Assembly (NCBI GenBank): GCA_020248665.1 | Contig: JADCHE010000040.1 | Span: 1-55,509 of the forward strand | Source of the DNA: Burkholderiales bacterium | GTDB taxonomy: Bacteria; Pseudomonadota; Gammaproteobacteria; Burkholderiales; Burkholderiaceae_E | Length of the DNA stretch: 55,509 nucleotides | Direction of reading: 5' to 3' | Part shown: piece after piece, positions 8,932-18,723 of the stretch | Numbering within the stretch: the first letter of the stretch is position 1 | How the letters are laid out: the number at the start of each line of letters is the position of its first letter | Position numbers and translations under genes: made by a program | Notes under the pieces: model-generated | Told to the model about the DNA's origin: nothing | Seen by the model: the letters and a program-made list of their open reading frames with translations, nothing else | Databases searched by the model: none

Positions 8932-10755
8932 ATGGCGGGGTTCGTAGCTCGGCGGGGGGGCGAGGCGAGGCGGGGCGGGGCGCGCGGCGTGCAGGACCGT
9001 GCGCGTCGTGGGGCGCTGATCGGGCTGATCGCCGCGCTCGCGGGTTGCGCGATGCCGGGTGCGGCGCCGATGCCCGGCGGGCCGGCGGCGGTGCCGCTGC
9101 GCGTGATCGCCTTCAACGACTTCCACGGCCAGCTCGAGCCCGCGGGGCTGACGCTGCGCGTGCGCGACCCGGCCGACGCGTCGCGCACGCTGCAGGTCGG
9201 CGCGGGCGGCGTCGCGCACCTGGCCACGCTGGTGAAGCGGCTGCGCGCCGAGGCGCCGCACGCGGTGGTGGTGTCCTCGGGCGACCTGCTCGGCGCCTCG
9301 CCGCTGTCGTCGGCGCTGTTCCGTGACGAGCCGACGATCGAGGCGATGAACGCGATCGGCGTCGACCTGAACGCGGTCGGCAACCACGAGTTCGACCGCG
9401 GCACGGCCGAGCTGGAGCGCCTGATCCGCGGCGGCTGCCACGCGGGTGACCGCTCGCCGGCGGCGAGCTGCGCCGGCGCCGACGGTCGCTTCGCGGGCGC
9501 GCGATTCCCGTTCGTCGCGGCGAACGTGCAGCGCGCGGACGGCACGTCGCTGCTGCCGGCCTCGGTGGTCCGCGAGGTCGGCGGCGTGCGGGTCGCGTTC
9601 GTCGGCGCGGTGCTGCGCGCGACGCCGACGGTCGTCGTGCCGAGCGGCGTCGCGGGGCTGCGCTTCGAGGACGAGGCCGACGCCATCAACCGCGAGGTGG
9701 CCGCGTTGAAGGTCCGCGGCATCGAGGCGATCGTCGCGGTGATCCACGAGGGCGGCGCGATCGACGGCGACTGGAACGACCCGGCGTGCCCGCGTGCGCG
9801 CGGGCCGATCTTCGCGATCGTCGACCGGCTGCGGCCGGAGGTCGATGCGGTGCTGTCCGCGCACAGCCACCAGGGCTACGCGTGCCTGCGCGACGCGCCC
9901 GGCAATCCGCGGCTGCCGGTCGTGCAGGCCTACGCGAACGGGCGCGGCGTGTCGGTGATCGACCTCGCGCTCGATCCGGCGAGCGGCGACGTGATCCGCG
10001 CGCGGACCCGTGTGCGCAACGTCCCGGTCGCGAACGGGCTGGCCGGCGACCGCGCGGCGGATGCCGCGTTCCCGCCGCTGCCGCCCGATGCGGCGGTCGC
10101 GGCGATCGTGGAGCACTACTCGGCGCGCGCGCGGCCGCTCGCCGACCGGCCGGTGGGGCGCATCGCCGGCGCCGCGACGCGCGAGCCGTCCGCGGGCGGC
10201 GACACCGCGCTCGGGCGGCTCGTCGCCGACGGGCAGCTCGCCGCGACCCGTGCGCCCGAGCGGGGCGGCGCGCGCATCGCGCTCACGAACCCGGGCGGCA
10301 TGCGGGCCGACCTGCGCTGCGAGGCGGCCGCTGCGCCCTGCACCGTGCGCGTCGCAGACGCGTTCGCCGCGCAGCCGTTCGGCAACGGGCTGGTGGTGAT
10401 GACGCTGACCGGCGCGCAGCTGCTCGCCGCGCTCGAGCAGCAGTTCTCGGGCATCAACGCGGCGCGGCCGCGCGTGCTGCAGCCCTCGGCGGGCTTCGAG
10501 TGGTCGTGGCGCGCCTCGGGCGCGGGGCCGCGGATCGTCGAGGCACGGCTCGACGGCGTGCCGGTCGAGCCGTCGGCGCGCTACCGCGTCGCGGTCAACG
10601 CGTTCCTCGCCGAGGGCGGCGACGGCTTCGACGCGTTCCGCGGCGGCACCGAGCGGCTCGGCGGGCCGCTCGACGTCGACGCGCTGCTCGCGTGGCTCGG
10701 CGCGTCGGCGGTCGTCGAGCCGCCGGCGCGGACGCGGGTACGGCGGGTGGACTGA
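8932..10755 (+). CDS. 5'-nucleotidase/metallophosphatase family lipoprotein
   Basis: 607 residues. A calcineurin-like phosphoesterase domain carries FNDFHGQLE (from about 61), GNHEFD (about 150) and AHSH (about 310). The C-terminal 5'-nucleotidase domain carries NPGGMRADL and FLAEGGDGFDAF. A lipobox LAGC places the modified cysteine at residue 39, so the enzyme is probably anchored in the cell envelope and hydrolyses periplasmic nucleotides or 2',3'-cyclic nucleotides. The n-region before the lipobox is long and Arg/Gly-rich; a GTG at 8989 would give a more typical 20-residue signal and is a possible alternative start. It stands alone, 155 bases after the ligase. Confidence 0.9.
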   Translation: MAGFVARRGGEARRGGARGVQDRARRGALIGLIAALAGCAMPGAAPMPGGPAAVPLRVIAFNDFHGQLEPAGLTLRVRDPADASRTLQVGAGGVAHLATLVKRLRAEAPHAVVVSSGDLLGASPLSSALFRDEPTIEAMNAIGVDLNAVGNHEFDRGTAELERLIRGGCHAGDRSPAASCAGADGRFAGARFPFVAANVQRADGTSLLPASVVREVGGVRVAFVGAVLRATPTVVVPSGVAGLRFEDEADAINREVAALKVRGIEAIVAVIHEGGAIDGDWNDPACPRARGPIFAIVDRLRPEVDAVLSAHSHQGYACLRDAPGNPRLPVVQAYANGRGVSVIDLALDPASGDVIRARTRVRNVPVANGLAGDRAADAAFPPLPPDAAVAAIVEHYSARARPLADRPVGRIAGAATREPSAGGDTALGRLVADGQLAATRAPERGGARIALTNPGGMRADLRCEAAAAPCTVRVADAFAAQPFGNGLVVMTLTGAQLLAALEQQFSGINAARPRVLQPSAGFEWSWRASGAGPRIVEARLDGVPVEPSARYRVAVNAFLAEGGDGFDAFRGGTERLGGPLDVDALLAWLGASAVVEPPARTRVRRVD

Positions 10756-10771
10756 ACGCACGCTTGGACGC

Positions 10772-10797
10772 GCGTGGCCTGTGCGCGTGGCCTGTGC
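10772..10797 (+). repeat. Tandem 13-bp repeat, two copies
   Basis: Two adjacent copies of gcgtggcctgtgc lie in the gap between the 5'-nucleotidase and Bug-receptor genes. Degenerate gcgtg/gcctg fragments continue for about 60 bases. No function is evident; it looks like slippage in non-coding DNA. Confidence 0.6.
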
Positions 10798-10998
10798 GCG
10801 GACTGCCCGGGGCGTGCCCATGGCGTGCCTGCGGACTGCCGGCTGCGTAGCCGTGGGGCGTGCGCCGGCGACCCCTGCGGGCGACGAACAGGCGGGCTCC
10901 GTTGGCCTCGCGCGCGCCGCGATGGGATACTCGCCGCCTCCGCGGACCCCCCGATCGGGACGGTGCCGCGCGCCACCGAGACTCCAGGAGACGAACCC

Positions 10999-11967
10999 GT
11001 GCGTTCCCCCCACCGCCGCCTCGTCGTCGCGGCCGCGCTGACCGCCTTCGCCGGCGCCGCGCTCGCGCAGCCGTATCCGAACAAGCCGATCCGCGCGGTC
11101 GTGCCGTTCGCCGCCGGCAGCGCCACCGACCAGATCGGCCGCGCGTTCGCCGAGAAGATGTCGCAGCTGCTCGGCCAGCAGGTCGTCATCGACAACAAGC
11201 CGGGCGCCAACGGCATGATCGGCGCCGACGCGGTCGCGAAGGCCGCGCCCGACGGCTACACGATCCTCTTCGGCACCAACAGCACGAACGCGGCGCTGAA
11301 GTACCTGATGAAGAAGCTGCCGTACGACCAGGACACCGCGTTCGCGCCGGTCGCCTTCATCGGCTCGGTGCCGCTGATGGTCGCGGTGAACAACGACGTC
11401 CCGGCCAAGACGCTCAAGGAGTTCGTCGACCTGGCGAAGGCGAAGCCGGGGCAGGTCAGCTTCGCGTACGCGAGCACCTCGCAGCAGGTGTCCTCGGAGA
11501 TGCTCTCCAGCATGGCCGGGGTGAAGATGAATCCGGTGCCGTACAAGAGCGGGCCGGCCGCGATGACCGACCTGATCGGCGGCACGGTCAACATGTTCAC
11601 CGCCGACTTCGCGGTGACGGTGCCGCAGCACAAGGCCGGCAAGATCCGCGGCCTCGCGGTCACCTCGTCGAAGCGCTCGGCCGCGGTGCCGGAGCTGCCG
11701 ACGGTCAACGAGGCGCTGGGCCTGAAGGACTACGAGCTGACCGCCTACTTCGCGATCTTCGCGCCGGCGGGCACGCCGCGCGACGTGATCGTGCGGCTCA
11801 ACGAGGCCGCGAACCGCGCGGCCTCGGACAAGGAGATCCTCGACAAGTTCGCGCCGAACGGCTTCGTCGTCGAGCCGGGCACGCCCGAGGCGCTCGCCGC
11901 GCGCAACCGCTCGGAGACGGCGAAGTGGGAGAAGGCGATCCGCGAGGCGGGGATCGAGCAGCAGTGA
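10999..11967 (+). CDS. Tripartite tricarboxylate transporter substrate-binding protein (Bug/TctC family)
   Basis: 322 residues from a GTG start preceded by ccaggag (10984-10990). The N-terminus is a Sec signal peptide ending near ALA-Q. The mature start YPNKPIRAVVPFAAG, then LGQQVVIDNKPGANG and VPYKSG, are typical Bug-family ligand-loop motifs. The protein binds a carboxylate or related metabolite in the periplasm. No TctA or TctB membrane genes are adjacent, which is common because Bug genes are greatly amplified as orphans in Burkholderiales. It may sense or scavenge the substrate of a flanking catabolic operon. Confidence 0.93.
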   Translation: MRSPHRRLVVAAALTAFAGAALAQPYPNKPIRAVVPFAAGSATDQIGRAFAEKMSQLLGQQVVIDNKPGANGMIGADAVAKAAPDGYTILFGTNSTNAALKYLMKKLPYDQDTAFAPVAFIGSVPLMVAVNNDVPAKTLKEFVDLAKAKPGQVSFAYASTSQQVSSEMLSSMAGVKMNPVPYKSGPAAMTDLIGGTVNMFTADFAVTVPQHKAGKIRGLAVTSSKRSAAVPELPTVNEALGLKDYELTAYFAIFAPAGTPRDVIVRLNEAANRAASDKEILDKFAPNGFVVEPGTPEALAARNRSETAKWEKAIREAGIEQQ

Positions 11968-12000
11968 GCGGGGCGCGGCCGGGGCCCGCGCGCCATCGCT

Positions 12001-12849
12001 TCAGCCGCGGCCGCCGGCCGCCGTGCGTCGCGTCGGTGCGGCTTCCGGCCCGGCCCCGAGCTCGACCGCGACCGCGTCGGCGAGCCGCCGGATCGCGTCG
12101 ACCAGCTCGGTGCGCCGGCGCGGCGTCAGCCCCGCCTTGATGACGCTGACCGCGACCGCGGCCATCGCGTCGTCGCCGCGCGGCCCGCGGATCGCGGCGC
12201 CGAAGCACTGCATGCCCTCGGCGGTCTCCTCGTCGTCGATCGCGACGCCCTGGCGGCGCACGCCGTCGAGCTGGCGCAGCAGCGCGGCGACGCTCGGCAG
12301 CCCGTGGCGCGTCAGGCGCGGCAGCGGCCCGGCACCGACCCGCTCGCGGACCGCCGCGTCCGGCAGCGCCGCGAGCATCGCCTTGCCCGACGAGGTGCAC
12401 GCGGCCGGGAAACGGCCGCCGACGCGGAAGTTCACCGCGAGCGGCCGGCTGCCCTGGCGGCACGCGAGGTAGACCACGTCGGCGCCGTCGAGCGTCGCGA
12501 GCATCACCGTCTCCGTGCCGAGCGCGGCGAAGCGGTCGACGTGCGCATCGAACGCGCGCAGCACGTCCGCGCTGGTGCCGTAGGCGTCGGCCCACTGCAG
12601 CGCCTTCGGGCCGAGCGAGAACTCGGCGTCGCCGTTGCGGCGCGCGAGGCCGAGCGCCACCAGGGTCGCGAGCAGCCCGTGCACGCTGCTCCTCGGCAGC
12701 GCGAGCGTGCGGGCGAGTTCGGCGAGCGAGCGCGGCTGGCGGGAGGCGGCGAGCGCGTCGAGCAGGCGCACCGCGCGCTCGACGGCGGGCACGAGGCGGG
12801 TGGCGCCGTCATCGGCGGGCGGGGCGGAGCGGGTGGACGTGGTTGACAT
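12001..12849 (-). CDS. IclR-family transcriptional regulator
   Basis: 282 residues. The N-terminal winged helix (about 20-85) includes [20 protein letters not shown]. The C-terminal effector domain has the family segments [13 protein letters not shown] and [20 protein letters not shown]. The ATG at 12849 was chosen over an upstream TTG at 12870 that has no better ribosome site. It is divergent from mmsA with a short shared promoter region containing an inverted repeat, so it most likely controls the mmsA-led operon and itself. Effector unknown. Confidence 0.92.
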   Translation of the reverse strand: MSTTSTRSAPPADDGATRLVPAVERAVRLLDALAASRQPRSLAELARTLALPRSSVHGLLATLVALGLARRNGDAEFSLGPKALQWADAYGTSADVLRAFDAHVDRFAALGTETVMLATLDGADVVYLACRQGSRPLAVNFRVGGRFPAACTSSGKAMLAALPDAAVRERVGAGPLPRLTRHGLPSVAALLRQLDGVRRQGVAIDDEETAEGMQCFGAAIRGPRGDDAMAAVAVSVIKAGLTPRRRTELVDAIRRLADAVAVELGAGPEAAPTRRTAAGGRG

Positions 12850-12883
12850 GGGTTCGGAGCCTGCGGACAATCATCGCAGTTTC

Positions 12884-12908
12884 TGAACACGCGTTCAATA
12901 GGCTGAAC
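12884..12908. promoter_or_regulatory. Candidate IclR operator in the divergent promoter
   Basis: A palindrome TGAAC-ACGC-GTTCA spans 12884-12897, and a third half site TGAAC lies at 12904-12908. It stands in the roughly 110 bases between the IclR gene and mmsA. The arm size and centre-to-arm spacing fit dimeric IclR binding. Recognised by sequence symmetry only. Confidence 0.5.
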
Positions 12909-12959
12909 AATTGGCCGAGCGACGCGCGCGGCACCGCCGCGTTCCCTGGAGGACACGAG

Positions 12960-14507
12960 ATGGGCACCACCGACCCGCAGATCGCCGAGGGCTCCGGCCT
13001 GCAGCTCGCCGCCGTCGCCGGCCACTGGATCGACGGCGAGGTCCGCGCGCCGGCGCCGGGCAGCCGCCACGCCGACGTCTGGAACCCGGCCACCGGCGAG
13101 GCGGTGCGCACGGTCGCGCTGGCCGACGTCGCGACCGTCGACGCCGCGGTCCGCTCGGCCGCGAAGGCGTTCCCGGCCTGGGCCGCGACGCCGCCGCTGC
13201 GCCGCGCGCGCGTCATGTTCAGGTTCAAGGAGCTGCTCGAGCGCCACGGCGACGAGCTCGCCGCGATCATCACCGCCGAGCACGGCAAGGTGTTCTCCGA
13301 CGCGCAGGGCGAGGTGACGCGCGGCATGGAGGTCGTGGAGTTCGCGTGCGGCATCCCGTCGCTGCTGAAGGGCGAGTACACCGATCAGGTCGGCACCGGC
13401 ATCGACGCGTGGTCGATCCGCCAGCCGCTCGGCGTCGTCGCGGGCATCACGCCGTTCAATTTCCCGGCGATGGTCCCGATGTGGATGTTCCCGGTCGCGA
13501 TCGCCTGCGGGAACACGTTCGTGCTGAAGCCCTCGGAGCGCGACCCGTCGGCGCCGCTGTTCATCGCGCGGCTGCTGAAGGAGGCGGGGCTGCCCGACGG
13601 CGTCTTCACCGTCGTCAACGGCGACAAGGAGGCGGTCGACGCGCTGCTCGCGCATCCGACGGTGCAGGCGGTGTCGTTCGTCGGCTCGACGCCGATCGCG
13701 AAGTACATCCACGAGACGGCGTCCCGGACGGCCAAGCGCGTGCAGGCGCTCGGCGGCGCGAAGAACCACCTCGTCGTGATGCCCGACGCCGACATGGACC
13801 AGGTCGTCGACGCGGTGATCGGCGCGGCCTACGGCTCCGCGGGCGAACGCTGCATGGCGGTGTCGGTCGCGGTGGCGGTCGGCGACGAGACCGCGGACCG
13901 GCTGGTCGCGCTCCTCGCCGAGCGGGTGAAGAAGATCAGGGTCGCCGACGGCATGGACCGGACCGCCGAGATGGGGCCGCTGGTCACGAAGCAGCACTTC
14001 GAGAAGGTCAAGGGCTACGTCGACACCGGCGTCGGCGAGGGCGCGAAGCTGGTCGTCGACGGCCGCGGGCTGAAGGTGCCGGGCCGAGAGCAGGGCTTCT
14101 TCCTCGGCGGCTGCCTGTTCGACGACGTCAAGCCGTCGATGAGGATCTACCGGGAGGAGATCTTCGGGCCGGTGCTCGGCGTCACGCGCGTGAAGTCCTT
14201 CGAGGACGCGCTCGCGCTGGTCAACGGCCACGAGTTCGGCAACGGCTGCTGCATCTTCACGCGCGACGGCGACGCGGCCCGCGAGTTCGCGATGCGCGTG
14301 CAGATCGGCATGGTCGGCATCAACGTGCCGATCCCGGTGCCGCTCGCGTTCCACTCGTTCGGCGGCTGGAAGAACTCGCTGTTCGGCGACCACCACATGC
14401 ATGGCCCCGAGGGCGTGCGTTTCTACACGCGCTACAAGGCGATCACGCAGCGCTGGCCGACCGGCATCCGCGCGGGCGCCGAGTTCGTCATGCCGACGAT
14501 GAAGTGA
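12960..14507 (+). CDS. mmsA: CoA-acylating methylmalonate-semialdehyde dehydrogenase
   Basis: 515 residues of the aldehyde dehydrogenase superfamily. The MmsA subgroup is indicated by [14 protein letters not shown], by [15 protein letters not shown] where other ALDHs have the general-base Glu, and by the nucleophile in GSAGERCMA. The enzyme oxidises methylmalonate or malonate semialdehyde with NAD and CoA to propionyl- or acetyl-CoA, the last step of valine, beta-alanine or inositol breakdown. A ctggagga-type RBS lies about 10 bases before the ATG. Divergent from the IclR gene and first gene of a dehydrogenase operon. Confidence 0.92.
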   Translation: MGTTDPQIAEGSGLQLAAVAGHWIDGEVRAPAPGSRHADVWNPATGEAVRTVALADVATVDAAVRSAAKAFPAWAATPPLRRARVMFRFKELLERHGDELAAIITAEHGKVFSDAQGEVTRGMEVVEFACGIPSLLKGEYTDQVGTGIDAWSIRQPLGVVAGITPFNFPAMVPMWMFPVAIACGNTFVLKPSERDPSAPLFIARLLKEAGLPDGVFTVVNGDKEAVDALLAHPTVQAVSFVGSTPIAKYIHETASRTAKRVQALGGAKNHLVVMPDADMDQVVDAVIGAAYGSAGERCMAVSVAVAVGDETADRLVALLAERVKKIRVADGMDRTAEMGPLVTKQHFEKVKGYVDTGVGEGAKLVVDGRGLKVPGREQGFFLGGCLFDDVKPSMRIYREEIFGPVLGVTRVKSFEDALALVNGHEFGNGCCIFTRDGDAAREFAMRVQIGMVGINVPIPVPLAFHSFGGWKNSLFGDHHMHGPEGVRFYTRYKAITQRWPTGIRAGAEFVMPTMK

Positions 14508-14515
14508 GGCCGGCG

Positions 14516-15604
14516 GTGGGCGCGCTCGCGGGCCGCGGCATCGCGCGGCCGCTCGGCCTCGACTGGCCGATCGTGCAGGCGCCGATGGCCGGCGGCATCA
14601 CGACACCGGCGCTGGTCGCGTCCGCCTGCGAGGCGGGCGCGCTCGGCTCGCTGGGGGCGGCGGTGCTGTCGCCGCTGCGGATCCGCGAGGAGGTCGCCGC
14701 GATCCGCGCGCTGACCGCGCGGCCGTTCGCGGTGAACCTCTTCGTGCTCGACGAGCCGGACACCTTCGCGCGCACCGGCGAGGCCGACGCGATCGCGCGG
14801 CTCGCCGCCTGGCGGGCGCGCTACGGGCTGCCGCCGCAGTCGCCGCCGGCGCGCGTGTGCGAATCGTCGGCCGCGCAGATCGACGCGGTCGTCGAGGCCG
14901 CGCCCGCGGTCGCGAGCTTCCACTTCGGCATCCCGTCGGCCGCGCGGCTCGACGCGCTGCGGCGCGCCGGCTGCCGGATCGTCGGGTCGGCGACGAACGT
15001 CGCCGAGGCGCGTGCCTGGGTCGACGCCGGTGTCGATGCGATCGTCGCGCAGGGCGCCGAGGCGGGCGGACACCGCGGCACCTTCGTCGGTGGCTTCGAC
15101 GAGGGCGCGATCGGCACGATGGCGCTGGTGCCGCGGCTGGTCGATGCGGTCGACGTGCCGGTGATCGCCGCGGGCGGCATCATGGACGGGCGCGGCATCG
15201 CCGCGGCGCTCGCGCTCGGCGCGGCCGGCGTGCAGCTCGGCACCGCGTTCCTCGCGTGCGACGAGTCGGGTGCGCACCCGAAGTGGAAGGCCGCGCTCGC
15301 CGAGGCCGACGCGCGCGGCACGCGGCTCACGCGGGTGTTCTCGGGGCGGCACGCGCGCGGGCTGGTCAACGGCTTCATGGAGGCGATGCGCGCCGACGAG
15401 GCCGCGGTGCCGGTCTATCCGGTGCAGAACGCGCTGACCGGCGACCTGCGCGCCGCCGCGACGAAGGCGGGCGACGTCGAGGGCATGTCGCTGTGGGCGG
15501 GGCAGGGCGCGGCGATGGCGCGCGCGATGCCGGTGCGCGAGCTGGTCGGGCGGCTGGTCGCGGAGACCGACGCAGCGCTCGCGGCCGCGCGGGGGGCAGC
15601 GTGA
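14516..15604 (+). CDS. Nitronate monooxygenase (NPD/2-nitropropane dioxygenase family)
   Basis: About 362 residues, an FMN TIM-barrel. Motifs are PIVQAPMAGG at the N-terminus, AQGAEAGGHRG with the likely catalytic His, VIAAGGIMDGRG and LGTAFLACDE for phosphate and flavin binding. There is no ATG; GTG at 14516 is preferred because GAGG lies six bases upstream, while an overlapping GTG at 14504 is the alternative. It could oxidise propionate-3-nitronate-like poisons or act as an FMN oxidoreductase. It follows mmsA immediately, so co-transcription is expected. Confidence 0.88.
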   Translation: MGALAGRGIARPLGLDWPIVQAPMAGGITTPALVASACEAGALGSLGAAVLSPLRIREEVAAIRALTARPFAVNLFVLDEPDTFARTGEADAIARLAAWRARYGLPPQSPPARVCESSAAQIDAVVEAAPAVASFHFGIPSAARLDALRRAGCRIVGSATNVAEARAWVDAGVDAIVAQGAEAGGHRGTFVGGFDEGAIGTMALVPRLVDAVDVPVIAAGGIMDGRGIAAALALGAAGVQLGTAFLACDESGAHPKWKAALAEADARGTRLTRVFSGRHARGLVNGFMEAMRADEAAVPVYPVQNALTGDLRAAATKAGDVEGMSLWAGQGAAMARAMPVRELVGRLVAETDAALAAARGAA

Positions 15605-15668
15605 CGCGGGGGACCGCGGGCGCGGCGCATGCGCGGCGCGGCGGGCAGGCCGCGGCGCGGGGCGCGCG

Positions 15669-16013
15669 ATGGGCATGACCCCGACCCCCGGCATGGCCTG
15701 GGTGCTGCTCGTCGTCGCGGGCGTGCTCGAGATCGTCTGGGCGCTCGGGCTCAAGTACAGCGACGGCTTCACGCGGCCGCTGCCGTCGGCGGTGGTGATC
15801 GTCGGCGCGGCCGCGAGCTTCTGGCTGCTGGCGCTCGCGATGCGCGTGCTGCCGGCGGGCACCGCGTACGCGGTGTGGGTGGGGATCGGCGCGGCCGGCA
15901 CGGCGCTGCTGGGGATGGTGCTGCTCGGCGAGCCCGCGGGCGCGGCGCGCCTCGCGTGCATCGTGCTGATCGTCGCCGGCGTGCTGGGACTGAAACTGCT
16001 GTCGGGCGGCTGA
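15669..16013 (+). CDS. sugE: Small multidrug resistance family exporter, SugE/Gdx subtype
   Basis: 114 residues with four transmembrane helices. The essential membrane carboxylate is Glu21 in AGVLEIVWALGLKYSDGFTR. That segment, with its WALGLKY, matches the SugE/Gdx guanidinium branch rather than EmrE. The C-terminus GLKLLSGG also fits. The gene sits 64 bases after the nitronate monooxygenase and 36 bases before the gabD-like gene. No guanidine riboswitch fits in the short upstream gap, so the exporter is probably expressed with the catabolic operon and may expel an amine or cationic metabolite (inference). Confidence 0.85.
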   Translation: MGMTPTPGMAWVLLVVAGVLEIVWALGLKYSDGFTRPLPSAVVIVGAAASFWLLALAMRVLPAGTAYAVWVGIGAAGTALLGMVLLGEPAGAARLACIVLIVAGVLGLKLLSGG

Positions 16014-16049
16014 GCGGCCGACGCGATCGATGCGAGGAAGGACGACGCG

Positions 16050-17516
16050 ATGACGATGCAGCTGAAGGACATGTCGCTGCTGAAGCGGCAGGGGTGGATC
16101 GACGGGCAGTGGGCCGATGCCGACTCGGGTCGGGTGTTCGCGGTCACGGATCCTGCGACCGGCGCGAAGATCGTCGAGGTCGCCGACATGGGCGCGGCCG
16201 AGACGCGTCGCGCGGTCGACGCGGCGGCGCGCGCGCTGCCCGCCTGGCGCGCGAAGACCGCGAAGGAGCGCGCCGCGGTGCTGCGCCGCTGGTTCGACCT
16301 GCTGATCGCGCACACCGAGGACCTCGCGCTGCTGATGACGACCGAGCAGGGCAAGCCGCTCGCCGAGGCGAAGGGCGAGGTCGCCTACGGCGCGAGCTTC
16401 ATCGAGTGGTTCGCGGAAGAAGGCAAGCGCGCGTACGGCGACGTGATCCCGACGGTCGCGGCCGATCGACGCCTGCTCGTGGTGAAGCAGCCGATCGGCG
16501 TGTGCGCGGCGATCACGCCGTGGAACTTCCCGATCGCGATGATCACCCGCAAGGTCGGGCCCGCGCTCGCCGCGGGCTGCACGGTGGTCGCGAAGCCGGC
16601 CGAGGCGACGCCGCTGTCGGCGCTCGCGCTCGCCGAGCTGGCGAACCGCGCGGGCGTGCCGCCCGGCGTGTTCAACGTGATCCCGGCCGACGGCCCGCAC
16701 GCGGCCGAGATCGGCCTCGAGCTCTGCACCAACCCGACGGTGCGCAAGGTGTCGTTCACCGGCTCCACCGAGGTCGGCCGGATCCTGCTGCGCCAGTCGG
16801 CCGACACGGTGAAGAAGCTGTCGCTCGAGCTCGGCGGCAACGCGCCGTTCATCGTGTTCGACGACGCCGACGTGGACGCGGCGGTCGAGGGCGCGCTCGC
16901 GTCGAAGTACCGCAACGCGGGCCAGACCTGCGTGTGCGCGAACCGGCTCTACGTGCAGGCCGGCGTCTACGACGCGTTCGCCGGGAAGCTCGCCGCGAAG
17001 GTCGCGCAGTTCAAGGTCGGCGCGGGCGTCGAGCCCGGCGTCACGATCGGGCCGCTGATCGAGCCGGCCGCGGTCGAGAAGGTCAAGGAGCACGTCGCCG
17101 ACGCCGTCGCGAAGGGCGCGAAGGTCGTGCTCGGCGGCAGGCCGCACGCGCGTGGCGGGCTCTTCTTCGAGCCGACGGTGCTCACCGGCGTGACGCCTGC
17201 GATGAAGGTCGCCCGCGAGGAGACCTTCGGGCCGGTCGCGCCGCTGTTCCGCTTCGAGACCGAGGCCGAGGCGATCGCGATGGCGAACGACACCGAGTTC
17301 GGTCTTGCGGCGTATTTCTACTCGCGCGACGTGGGCCGCGTGTTCCGCGTCGCCGAGGCGCTCGAGGCCGGCATGGTCTGCGTGAACTCGGGGCTGCTGT
17401 CGAACGAGGTGGCGCCCTTCGGCGGGGTCAAGCAGTCGGGCCTCGGCCGCGAAGGCTCGAAGTACGGCATCGACGAGTACCTCGAGATCAAGTACCTGTG
17501 CCTGGCCGGGATCTGA
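16050..17516 (+). CDS. gabD: NAD(P)-dependent succinate-semialdehyde dehydrogenase family aldehyde dehydrogenase
   Basis: 488 residues, full ALDH length. Visible are PWNFPIAM in the cofactor domain, SFTGSTEVG, the general base in LELGGNAPFIVF, the nucleophile in NAGQTCVCANR and EETFGPVAP. Overall character is GabD-like, oxidising succinate or glutarate semialdehyde. Related family members act on other omega-oxo acids, so the substrate is not certain. Start at 16050 has a gaggaagga RBS. Together with the adjacent alcohol dehydrogenases it would complete alcohol to acid oxidation. Confidence 0.88.
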   Translation: MTMQLKDMSLLKRQGWIDGQWADADSGRVFAVTDPATGAKIVEVADMGAAETRRAVDAAARALPAWRAKTAKERAAVLRRWFDLLIAHTEDLALLMTTEQGKPLAEAKGEVAYGASFIEWFAEEGKRAYGDVIPTVAADRRLLVVKQPIGVCAAITPWNFPIAMITRKVGPALAAGCTVVAKPAEATPLSALALAELANRAGVPPGVFNVIPADGPHAAEIGLELCTNPTVRKVSFTGSTEVGRILLRQSADTVKKLSLELGGNAPFIVFDDADVDAAVEGALASKYRNAGQTCVCANRLYVQAGVYDAFAGKLAAKVAQFKVGAGVEPGVTIGPLIEPAAVEKVKEHVADAVAKGAKVVLGGRPHARGGLFFEPTVLTGVTPAMKVAREETFGPVAPLFRFETEAEAIAMANDTEFGLAAYFYSRDVGRVFRVAEALEAGMVCVNSGLLSNEVAPFGGVKQSGLGREGSKYGIDEYLEIKYLCLAGI

Positions 17517-17565
17517 GCCGGGGCACGCGTCGGAACGGACGGATCGAGGACGGAGGAGACGGGAG

Positions 17566-18696
17566 ATGAGGACGCGCGCGGCGGTGTTGAGGCAGATCGG
17601 GCTGCCCGCCCCCTATGCGGACAGCAGGCCGCTGTCGATCGAGGAGGTCGAGCTGGCCGACCCGGGGCCGGGCGAGCTGCGGGTGAAGATCCATGCGGCC
17701 GGGCTGTGCCACTCGGACCTGTCGGCGATCAATGGCGACCGGCCGTGGCCGGTGCCGATCGTGATCGGCCACGAGGCGGCCGCCGAAGTGCTGGAAGTCG
17801 GTGCCGGCGTCGTCGACGTGAAAGTGGGCGATCACGTCGTGCTGATCTTCCGGCCGTCCTGTGGCACCTGCCCCGACTGCTCGGTGGGGCGGCCGGCGCT
17901 GTGCGGGCCAGGCGGCGAGTCGAACGGATCGGGTTCGCTGCTCGGCGGGTACAAGCGGCTGTCGCTCGCGGGCGGGGGCACGCTGAACCATCACCTCGGC
18001 TGTTCCGCCTTCGCCGAGTACGCGACCGTGTCGCGGCGCTCGGTGGTGCCGATCGATTCGTCGCTGCCCTGGGAGCAGGCGGCGCTGTTCGGCTGCGCAG
18101 TGCTGACCGGCGCCGGCGCGGTGTTCAACACCGCGAGGATCGAGGCGGGCGCACGGACCGCGGTCGTCGGGCTGGGCGGCGTCGGGTTCTCGTCGCTGCT
18201 GGCGGCGGTGGCGGCGGGCGTGCGCGACGTCGTGGCGGTCGACATGCTGCCGGCCAAGCTCGAGCTCGCCAGGCAGCTCGGCGCGACGCACGTGTTCGAC
18301 GCGCGGGATCCGGAGGTGATCGCCAAGGTCAAGGCGGCCACCGGCGGCGGCGTCGACTACGCGTTCGAGATGGCGGGCGTGGTGCCGGCGCTGGAGCTGG
18401 CGTACCGGATCACCCGGCGGGGCGGCACCACCGTGACCGCCGGCCTGCCGAATCCGGCGGCGAACTGGCCGCTGCAGGCGGTGTCGCTGATCGCGGAGGA
18501 GCGCACGCTGAAGGGCAGCTACATCGGCTCGTGCGTGCCGAGCCGCGACGTGCCGCGCTTCGTCGCGATGTTCCGAGCGGGGCGGCTGCCGGTCGATCGC
18601 CTGCTCAGCGAGCGGGTCAAGCTCGGCGACATCAACGCGGCGCTCGATCGGCTCGCGCGCGGCGAGTCGATCCGCCAGGTCATCGAGATGCACTGA
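17566..18696 (+). CDS. Zinc-dependent alcohol dehydrogenase (MDR superfamily)
   Basis: 376 residues, similar to class III-like or aryl alcohol dehydrogenases. GLCHSDLSAI supplies the first catalytic zinc ligands, GHEAAAEV the next, CGTCPDCSVGRPALC binds the structural zinc, and GLGGVGFSSL is the NAD Rossmann loop. It would interconvert an alcohol and aldehyde. An RBS (ggaggagacggg) precedes the ATG. Placed between an aldehyde dehydrogenase and a GMC flavoprotein dehydrogenase, it belongs to the same oxidation pathway. Confidence 0.92.
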   Translation: MRTRAAVLRQIGLPAPYADSRPLSIEEVELADPGPGELRVKIHAAGLCHSDLSAINGDRPWPVPIVIGHEAAAEVLEVGAGVVDVKVGDHVVLIFRPSCGTCPDCSVGRPALCGPGGESNGSGSLLGGYKRLSLAGGGTLNHHLGCSAFAEYATVSRRSVVPIDSSLPWEQAALFGCAVLTGAGAVFNTARIEAGARTAVVGLGGVGFSSLLAAVAAGVRDVVAVDMLPAKLELARQLGATHVFDARDPEVIAKVKAATGGGVDYAFEMAGVVPALELAYRITRRGGTTVTAGLPNPAANWPLQAVSLIAEERTLKGSYIGSCVPSRDVPRFVAMFRAGRLPVDRLLSERVKLGDINAALDRLARGESIRQVIEMH

Positions 18697-18723
18697 CCGG
18701 GACACACCCGGCGAGGCGAGGGG

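Noticed and set aside
10756-10998. Small ORF preceding the Bug receptor start
   Set aside because: The frame is open upstream of 10999 but the signal peptide and ccaggag RBS define the start at the GTG; upstream codons are Arg/Gly noise.
15605-15668. Guanidine riboswitch upstream of the SMR exporter
   Set aside because: The gap is only 64 bases and shows none of the conserved ACGR-type or mini-ykkC hairpins.
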